A DNA stretch of 11,170 nucleotides. Source: Candidatus Omnitrophota bacterium (GTDB lineage: Bacteria > Omnitrophota > Gorgyraeia > Zapsychrales > JANLHA01). Shown piece after piece: positions 6,576 to 11,170 of this stretch. The notes beneath the pieces are model-generated. The model saw nothing but the letters and a program-made list of their open reading frames with translations, made no database searches and was not told where the DNA came from. How positions within the stretch are numbered: position 1 is the first letter of the stretch; the number at the start of each line of letters is the position of its first letter. The stretch is from the NCBI GenBank assembly GCA_023247815.1, contig JAHFFS010000027.1:1-11170 (forward strand). Reading direction: 5' to 3'. A program made the translations under genes and the position numbers.

Positions 6576-7117
6576 CAGATCACCGTTAATAGTTGATTTT
6601 TAAAATTTTGTAACTGAAACGCTAAACTGGTATCAAAAATTTGATCTTTGATTTGCAGTTTAAAACCGCCAATCAGGTCTGGATCAACGGACACTGCCAA
6701 CTCGATCTCTTTTCTAAATTTTTCCCGCAAACGGAGTTTAAGCGCTTTTTCCTGGTCTTCCGTAAACCGAACCGAACTCTTCGCCTGGATCGCCAAGATC
6801 CCACGCTCTTCCCTAACCATGACTTCAAAATCCGCAATGATTTGCTCAATCACTTGAAGGCGGTCCTTCTGCATCAAAAACCCAAGAAAAGTCAGCGTCA
6901 ATGGTTCAAAGCGCGCCGCGAATAATTTTTGAAAAACCGCTTCTCGTATTTTTCTTGGAACTTTTGGATACATCCAAAACTCACGAAGTTCTTGAGAACT
7001 TTTAAGCAATTCTTGAAGAGACTGCAAATCCTGATAAACCCCTTCAACAATTTTTTTCTCAAGACTCACCTGCAAAAGTGCTTGGGCGTAACGTTGACTA
7101 ATGGCGTTCACATTCAT
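6575..7117 (-). CDS. atpH: F1 ATP synthase delta subunit
   Basis: This is the stator cap that links the b subunits to the top of the alpha-beta hexamer. The 180-residue length fits the family. The N-terminus AISQRYAQALLQVSLEK (5-21) matches the typical delta helix 1 with its RYAxAL motif. A central segment resembles the usual LTLTFLGFLMQKDRL (93-107), and the C-terminal part contains the conserved DPDLIGGFKLQIKDQIFDTS (145-164). The ATG at 7117 is 4 nt after the atpF stop. The gene ends in a 1-nt overlap with atpA. Confidence 0.97.
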   Translation of the reverse strand: MNVNAISQRYAQALLQVSLEKKIVEGVYQDLQSLQELLKSSQELREFWMYPKVPRKIREAVFQKLFAARFEPLTLTFLGFLMQKDRLQVIEQIIADFEVMVREERGILAIQAKSSVRFTEDQEKALKLRLREKFRKEIELAVSVDPDLIGGFKLQIKDQIFDTSLAFQLQNFKNQLLTVI

Positions 7118-7121
7118 CGGA

Positions 7122-7658
7122 TCAAACTTCCTTTATCAATTCGCTCAACAACTCGCTCTGGCGTTTTTCATCGAGCTCTTTCTTCAGCAATTTCTGTGAA
7201 AAGGCCACTGCCAAATCAGCACTTTGCCGACGTAAAATCGATCGAGACCGGTCAAATTCGGCCTTGATTTCCGTACGGGCGTTTTCAATCAAGAGTTGGG
7301 CTTCTTCTTTGGCTTTATCGTCAATGACCTTCGCGGCGTTGATGGCGGATTTGCGCGACTGCTGAACGATGTCTTTGGCCTTGGTATCCGCCTCGATGAG
7401 AATTCGTTTGCGGGTCTCTTCAATCTTTAAAAATTCTTGGCGGATTTTTTCCGCTTCTTCAACGGAGCGGCGGATATTTTCTTCACGCTGATCCAATAGC
7501 GTCAAGATGGGCCGCCAGGCAAACTTGTAAAGCACCGCCAACAAAATGAAAAACGTGACCCAGGTCAAAAAAATGAGATTGAATTCCGGCGAAAATAAGG
7601 AAGGTTGTCCGTGCGACACCTCTTGCTGAGTCATGCTGACGTCGTGAGAATCGTTCAT
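7122..7658 (-). CDS. atpF: Fo ATP synthase b subunit
   Basis: This is the peripheral stalk subunit. With the ATG at 7658 it has 178 residues: a short polar N-terminus, one transmembrane segment at about 27-46 followed by FAWRPIL, then a long charged heptad-patterned helix to the end. The helix is rich in Glu, Lys, Arg and Ala, as expected of the dimeric stalk. There is a single b gene, with no b/b' pair. The open frame extends upstream to a TTG at 7691 overlapping atpE by 22 nt, and an ATG at 7634 is also possible. None of the three has a convincing ribosome binding site. The ATG 11 nt after the atpE stop is preferred. Confidence 0.95.
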   Translation of the reverse strand: MNDSHDVSMTQQEVSHGQPSLFSPEFNLIFLTWVTFFILLAVLYKFAWRPILTLLDQREENIRRSVEEAEKIRQEFLKIEETRKRILIEADTKAKDIVQQSRKSAINAAKVIDDKAKEEAQLLIENARTEIKAEFDRSRSILRRQSADLAVAFSQKLLKKELDEKRQSELLSELIKEV

Positions 7659-7669
7659 TTCAATTTTAG

Positions 7670-7885
7670 TTATTTGAGGGCTAAGAAGCAAATCACCATG
7701 GCAAAAAGGGCGATTCCTTCGAAGAGGGCCGCGGCAATGATCATTGTTGTCTGGAGTCGGTCGGCCATTTCCGGTTGACGGGCCATGCCTTCAAGGGCGG
7801 CCGCGCCGATTCTGCCAATTCCTATACCCGCGCCAATGGTGACCAGACCAGCACCAAGTGCTACGGTCAAAATACCATGTTCCAT
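7670..7885 (-). CDS. atpE: Fo ATP synthase c subunit (proton-binding rotor ring)
   Basis: This is the 71-residue hairpin that oligomerises into the rotor ring. Helix 1 holds the glycine-rich GAGIGIGRIG pattern, the polar loop is ARQPE, and helix 2 carries the ion-binding carboxylate in LFEGIALF (the Glu at about 56). The extra polar ligands of sodium-binding rings are absent: the usual Gln position in helix 1 is Ile, and the Ser-Thr after the Glu are Gly-Ile. Proton coupling is therefore inferred. The ATG at 7885 has a strong AAGGAG site (7892-7897) 6 nt upstream and its own promoter at 7941-7969, consistent with the need for more c than a subunits. Confidence 0.97.
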   Translation of the reverse strand: MEHGILTVALGAGLVTIGAGIGIGRIGAAALEGMARQPEMADRLQTTMIIAAALFEGIALFAMVICFLALK

Positions 7886-7940
7886 TTTGCTCTCCTTATT
7901 TTATGATGAAAATCCGCGTCTTTTGTTTTAATGCTGCGCT

Positions 7941-7969
7941 ATTATACAAATCGTTTTCGCTTCTGTAAA
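7941..7969 (-). promoter_or_regulatory. Sigma70-type promoter upstream of atpE
   Basis: In the 101-bp gap between atpB and atpE the minus strand reads TTTACA (7964-7969), 17 bp, then a perfect TATAAT (7941-7946). The predicted transcription start is near 7934, leaving a leader of about 50 nt before the atpE ATG at 7885. The -35 box matches five of six consensus bases and the spacer is optimal. No terminator-like hairpin with a T-run is visible in the gap, so upstream transcripts could also read through. Confidence 0.75.
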
Positions 7970-7986
7970 GAAATTTGCCCGAATAT

Positions 7987-8760
7987 TTAATGATGTGGAT
8001 GAACCATGTGTCCGATAAATAACGCTGAGAGCAAAGTAAAAATGAACGCCTGCAAAAAGGCCACCAGGATTTCCAGTAACATGATCATGACCGCCAAGAG
8101 AATCGACGGTAACGCCACGTAACCAATCATCACCACCAACCCCACCAGTGTTAAAATGACAATATGCCCGGCCAGCATGTTGGCAAAAAGCCGCAGTGTC
8201 AAGGCAAAAGCCTTGACGAACAATCCAATGAACTCGAGCGGAACAATCATGAAAAGGATCGGAAACGGCACGCCAGACGGAATGAGGGCCGCAAAAAATC
8301 CTTTGATCCCGTTTTTATAAATCGACCCTCCGATCATAAAACTTAAGGTTATGAAAGCCAATGCCCCGGTGACGTTGACATTGGCGGTGGCAGAGGCGAA
8401 AAGCGGAATCAACCCCATCAGGTTCATCCCCAAGATAAAGAAAAAAAACGTGCACAAAAGCGGCATCATCTTACGCCCTTCTTCTTTCCCAAGGCAAGGA
8501 AGTGCGATGTTATCACGGATAAAAAGGATCAAAAGCTCCAAGACATTTGTTATCCCCGATGGGACCATCTGCTCTTTTCGATAAATAAGACAGAACAATA
8601 CAACGAGAAAAATCGCACAAATGACCATCATCAATCCATGCAGTGTCAACCACTCTGGCAATGAGATCGGAGAAAGAAAAGGCAGCGACCACTTGTCTGA
8701 GTTCGCGACGTGATGCATGATGTATTCCTGCAAATCAAAGGCTTTTTCTGGACCTGCCAT
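7987..8760 (-). CDS. atpB: Fo ATP synthase a subunit
   Basis: This is the membrane stator subunit that forms the proton half-channels against the c-ring. From the ATG at 8760 it has 257 residues, with hydrophobic segments at about 40-60, 101-120, 131-146, 167-188, 197-217 and 222-250. The essential arginine is Arg190 in LTLRLFANMLAGH, and GMNLMGLIP (111-119) is the other family signature. Glu230 and Gln237 fall in the last helix where half-channel polar residues are expected. A TTG one codon upstream would lengthen the protein by one residue. The ATG is preferred, with GGGAGAG about 5 nt upstream. The gene starts 19 nt after atpZ. Confidence 0.97.
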   Translation of the reverse strand: MAGPEKAFDLQEYIMHHVANSDKWSLPFLSPISLPEWLTLHGLMMVICAIFLVVLFCLIYRKEQMVPSGITNVLELLILFIRDNIALPCLGKEEGRKMMPLLCTFFFFILGMNLMGLIPLFASATANVNVTGALAFITLSFMIGGSIYKNGIKGFFAALIPSGVPFPILFMIVPLEFIGLFVKAFALTLRLFANMLAGHIVILTLVGLVVMIGYVALPSILLAVMIMLLEILVAFLQAFIFTLLSALFIGHMVHPHH

Positions 8761-8779
8761 CAATTCTCTCCCTTATTCC

Positions 8780-8965
8780 TTATGACCGTCGAATAATTTT
8801 CCATAACTCATAAAACATGTAAGCCAATCCCAAAGCCGCCCCAAAAATCGTAAAAACATAGCCTGTTTTCCATCGATTGTCAATCCAATGCCCAACCCAA
8901 ACGCACAAAGCCATGCCCACCGCTAAATTAAGTCCGAGTGTCAACGAAATTTTTGGTTCGCTCAT
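8780..8965 (-). CDS. atpZ: AtpZ-like small ATP synthase-associated membrane protein
   Basis: This is a 61-residue protein with two transmembrane segments, about 8-25 and 35-54. The linker contains GHWIDNRWKTG (25-35), and helix 2 is glycine-rich (FGAALGLAYMFYEL). This matches the AtpZ/ATPase gene 1 family found at the head of atp operons, proposed to help ATP synthase assembly or Mg/Ca handling. The location directly before atpB is canonical. A typical AtpI, usually found between atpZ and atpB, is missing. The ATG at 8965 is 7 nt after the stop of the TMEM14-family gene and has no strong ribosome binding site, so it may be coupled. Confidence 0.85.
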   Translation of the reverse strand: MSEPKISLTLGLNLAVGMALCVWVGHWIDNRWKTGYVFTIFGAALGLAYMFYELWKIIRRS

Positions 8966-8972
8966 AAAACGA

Positions 8973-9272
8973 TCAACGGGAAAGACTGAAAATAAAAAAC
9001 AGGACGGTTAAGGTTAACAACATTCCCGACGGCATGAACTTTTTGGTTTTTAACAATCGCGTTAAAAAAACACACGTAAGCAGCAACGACACGCCTTTCA
9101 AAATCATCCACCCTGTTTGATACTGACTCTGAGTGATCCATACCGCGCCAAAAACTAAAAATGCTGAAGCCAACCCCATCCACAGTGAAATTTTGCTACC
9201 CGCTTTAGAACCAAAATAGGCACCCGTAAGCAAAAACAATCCAAATCCTATCGCGATCATGCTACTGAACAT
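8973..9272 (-). CDS. TMEM14/UPF0136-family four-helix membrane protein
   Basis: The 99-residue protein has four hydrophobic segments, about 3-20, 28-47, 54-71 and 81-97. Two stretches match the TMEM14 family as remembered: a glycine-rich end of helix 1 running into KAGSKISLWMGL (23-34), and TKKFMPSGM (76-84) before the last helix. In mammals TMEM14C is implicated in import of protoporphyrinogen IX into the mitochondrial matrix for haem synthesis; bacterial members are largely uncharacterised. Here the ATG lies inside the end of the ferrochelatase gene (11-nt overlap), with a strong ribosome binding site within hemH, so the two products are probably made together. A porphyrin or porphyrinogen handling role is inferred from family plus context. 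An AtpI-like role is the main alternative because atpZ follows. Confidence 0.75.
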   Translation of the reverse strand: MFSSMIAIGFGLFLLTGAYFGSKAGSKISLWMGLASAFLVFGAVWITQSQYQTGWMILKGVSLLLTCVFLTRLLKTKKFMPSGMLLTLTVLFFIFSLSR

Positions 9273-10368
9273 TTTTCACTTCCTCCTTCTTTGATAAAAT
9301 GGGAGCACTTGCAACAAAATCCCCCGTCGCTGTGAATTTGGGCGGCAACGATTGTTCCACGGCATCTGCCAAGGCTTTGATAAACAACGGATGGCATTCC
9401 GGGGCTTTCGACATCCGAAAGTCGTGGATGCCGGCCTCTTCTGCCAATTGTCGGTATTCCATATCAATTTCACATAAACTTTCGATGTGATCGCTGACAA
9501 AGGCGACCGGAACAACAAGGACCTTTTTAATTCCACCCTTTGCCATCGCCTGTAAAACTTCATCGGTAGATGGTTTCATCCATTGCATCGGCCCGACCGA
9601 GCTTTGATAAGAAATTAGCCAGCGATCTTTGCGATTGAGCCGATCGAGAATGAGCGCCACCGATTGAGCAATCTGAAAAGGATAAATATCCCCTTCCATC
9701 AAGAAATAGAGCGGCAGGCCATGGGCTGAAAAGAGCAGGTAAAAATCGTCGAGGCTCTCCCCCTTCGCAACCACAATTTCTTCTCGGATCCGATCAACAT
9801 AGGACTGGATGAAACCTTCGTGAAGATAATACGACGGTGGTTTTAAAAATTTGAGTTCTGGATAAATTCGGCCGGCAGCCTTTTTCAAATGATGAATATT
9901 AGCTTCAGTCGTCGCCCGTGAATAGTGCGGATACAAACTGATCGGCAGCAGAACCGATTTACCAGCGGCTTTGATTACTTGAATCGTTTGTTCCGGCAGC
10001 GGCTCACTGTAGTTGAAAGAAATGACCACCGAAAGATTTCGTCCTCGCGCTTTCAATTCCTGGTCGAGCGCTCTGCGCTGTCTTTCCGTGGCAGCATAAA
10101 TCGGGCTTCCTCCCCCAATTTTTTGATATCGCTGAGCCGTTTTTTTCCAGCGCAAGGTCACGATCAACCAGGCAAAAAAGGACTGCAAAACTTTTGATAA
10201 CGGAAAACGAATGATCAAGTCATCCTTAAACAACCGTTCCAAAAACGCTTTGACATCCTTGTTGGTTTTCGGTCCGCCCATGTTCAGCAAAGCAACCATG
10301 ACCTCGGAGTCACTGCTTACGTTTGGAGCATCAAGGTAAAAATCTGGAATCTGTTGCTGCTGGGCCAT
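9262..10368 (-). CDS. hemH: Ferrochelatase
   Basis: This enzyme inserts ferrous iron into a porphyrin in the last or near-last step of haem synthesis. From the ATG at 10368 the protein has 368 residues. Family motifs are VALLNMGGP (25-33), YQKIGGGSPI (81-90), the active-site histidine His216 in FSAHGLP, QSSVGPMQW (255-263), and Glu296 in SDHIESLCEIDMEY. The frame remains open upstream to a TTG at 10473, but that would overlap hemA by 89 bp and add a basic 35-residue leader, so it is not adopted. Translation from 10368 lacks a good ribosome binding site and probably depends on the hemA stop 16 nt upstream. An ATG at 10299 (residue 24) is also possible. Motifs alone do not tell protoporphyrin from coproporphyrin specificity. 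The 3' end overlaps the TMEM14-family gene by 11 nt. Confidence 0.95.
   Translation of the reverse strand: MAQQQQIPDFYLDAPNVSSDSEVMVALLNMGGPKTNKDVKAFLERLFKDDLIIRFPLSKVLQSFFAWLIVTLRWKKTAQRYQKIGGGSPIYAATERQRRALDQELKARGRNLSVVISFNYSEPLPEQTIQVIKAAGKSVLLPISLYPHYSRATTEANIHHLKKAAGRIYPELKFLKPPSYYLHEGFIQSYVDRIREEIVVAKGESLDDFYLLFSAHGLPLYFLMEGDIYPFQIAQSVALILDRLNRKDRWLISYQSSVGPMQWMKPSTDEVLQAMAKGGIKKVLVVPVAFVSDHIESLCEIDMEYRQLAEEAGIHDFRMSKAPECHPLFIKALADAVEQSLPPKFTATGDFVASAPILSKKEEVKNVQ
9282..9288 (-). promoter_or_regulatory. Strong ribosome binding site for the TMEM14-family gene
   Basis: The minus strand reads AAGGAGG 9 nt before the ATG at 9272. The site is embedded in the last codons of hemH and is the best Shine-Dalgarno match seen in the window. 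It supports real translation of this small gene and its chosen start. Confidence 0.85.
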
Positions 10369-10384
10369 TTTTTTCGAAAAGGAT

Positions 10385-11170
10385 TTAGGCGATTGGCACT
10401 GTTTCTGAAACAACTTTTTCCTCCGGAAAGCTTTGGTCAATTTTCTTGATAAAGGCTTTGACGTTCTTTTCAATGATCGTTTTGACTTGTTTGACCGCGG
10501 CTTCTCTTTTGCGCAGGCTCTCGCCTAAAACCTCATGTAGATCATCGATGTCGGACAAATGAACAAGCGGTGATTCTTTGACAGCGGGGTCCACATTGCG
10601 CGGCATGGAAATATCCAGCAGCGTCAACTTTCTCCCCTCCCGCATTGGATAAATCTTATCGATGATTCCTTTATCAATCACGTAATGGGGCGCCCCCGAG
10701 GAGCAAACGCATAAATCAACCGAAGATAAAATTTCTTTGATGTCACAAAAGCCAACCGCCTGGCCACCATAACGCCGAGCGAAATCCTCCGCGATTTCCT
10801 GCGTGCGGTTCATGATATAAATCGTTTTCAGTTCCTTCTGATGAAGCTGTTGCACCGTCAGTTCTCCCATTTTACCGGCACCGATGAGCAGAATCGATCG
10901 GCCCTTCAAACTTCCCAACAATTTTTCGGCCAAGGTGATCGCCGCCCAGCTGACTGATGACCCACCGGAACTGATATCGGTTTCATGACGGGCTTTTTTA
11001 CCCGTACGCAAAGTCAGATTGACCAGAATATTGAAATATTTGCTGAACATCCCTCGTTCTTGCGCTTTCAGCATCGCTTTTCTGACCTGGCCCAAAATCT
11101 GCTTCTCCCCCAGCACCAATGAATCGAGTCCGGCCGTGACCGCGAAAAGATGATCAATCGCCTGCAAATC
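10385..11170 (-). CDS. hemA: Glutamyl-tRNA reductase (5' part outside the window), short C-terminus
   Basis: This enzyme reduces glutamyl-tRNA to glutamate-1-semialdehyde, the first committed step of C5 haem synthesis. The frame is open to the window edge, and the first visible residues (DLQAIDHLFAVTAGLDSLVLGE) correspond to about position 95 of the family, so the catalytic N-terminus lies beyond the window. KQILGQVRKA follows, then the NADPH-binding fold with LLIGAGKMGELTVQQL and IMNRT, then LDISMPRNVDPAV and the DIDDLHEVLGESLRKREAAV start of the spinal helix. The protein ends about 40 residues after DIDDL, where E. coli HemA continues for roughly 100 more. The likely total is about 355 residues against 415-450. 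Only 16 nt separate the TAA from hemH, so the missing domain is not encoded downstream. Confidence 0.93.
   Translation of the reverse strand, partial: DLQAIDHLFAVTAGLDSLVLGEKQILGQVRKAMLKAQERGMFSKYFNILVNLTLRTGKKARHETDISSGGSSVSWAAITLAEKLLGSLKGRSILLIGAGKMGELTVQQLHQKELKTIYIMNRTQEIAEDFARRYGGQAVGFCDIKEILSSVDLCVCSSGAPHYVIDKGIIDKIYPMREGRKLTLLDISMPRNVDPAVKESPLVHLSDIDDLHEVLGESLRKREAAVKQVKTIIEKNVKAFIKKIDQSFPEEKVVSETVPIA

Noticed and set aside
7670..7885. Sodium-translocating c-ring.
   Set aside because: The helix 1 glutamine and the Ser-Thr pair after the binding glutamate are absent, so a proton ring is the better reading.
10369..10473. N-terminal extension of hemH from a TTG at 10473.
   Set aside because: It would overlap hemA by 89 bp. 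The extra 35 residues are very basic and resemble nothing in ferrochelatases, and the ATG at 10368 falls just after the hemA stop.

Overview
The window is a single co-directional block: every supported gene lies on the minus strand, so transcription runs from high to low coordinates. Read that way it contains the end of a haem-biosynthesis segment (hemA, truncated by the window edge; hemH; a small TMEM14-family membrane protein), a complete F1Fo ATP synthase operon (atpZ, atpB, atpE, atpF, atpH, atpA, atpG, atpD, atpC), and the start of a cytochrome bc-type segment (membrane-anchored HEAT-repeat protein, Rieske 2Fe-2S protein, cytochrome b, truncated by the other edge). Most junctions overlap or are shorter than 20 bp, so these may form one long transcription unit linking haem synthesis, a haem-dependent proton-translocating quinol oxidoreductase, and the ATP synthase that uses the resulting proton gradient.

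The content suggests a respiring Gram-negative-type bacterium: single-b-subunit F-type ATPase, Rieske/cytochrome b complex, glutamyl-tRNA (C5) route to haem, moderate GC. The lineage cannot be fixed from the sequence alone; a poorly sampled phylum such as Omnitrophota or a relative is a guess.

Three gaps of about 100-135 bp interrupt the packing. The gap before atpE (7886-7986) holds a near-consensus sigma70-type promoter (TTTACA, 17 bp, TATAAT) and a strong ribosome binding site. The two gaps either side of atpD (2493-2626 and 4052-4180) each hold an inverted arrangement of degenerate 7-bp tandem repeats: CAAGTNN units on one side, ACTTGNN units on the other, with a unique centre. This repeat architecture is not explained by ordinary operon annotation and is one of the two most interesting signals here.

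The other is a bacterial TMEM14-family gene whose start overlaps the end of the ferrochelatase gene. Mammalian TMEM14C is implicated in moving protoporphyrinogen IX into the mitochondrial matrix, where ferrochelatase acts, so this neighbourhood suggests a related role in bacteria. Secondary oddities are a glutamyl-tRNA reductase lacking most of its C-terminal dimerisation domain, an epsilon subunit lacking most of its inhibitory C-terminal helices, a Rieske protein with a cytoplasmic N-terminal extension of about 80 residues, and an uncharacterised HEAT-repeat membrane protein coupled to it. No RNA genes, CRISPR arrays, insertion sequences or clear intrinsic terminators were seen.
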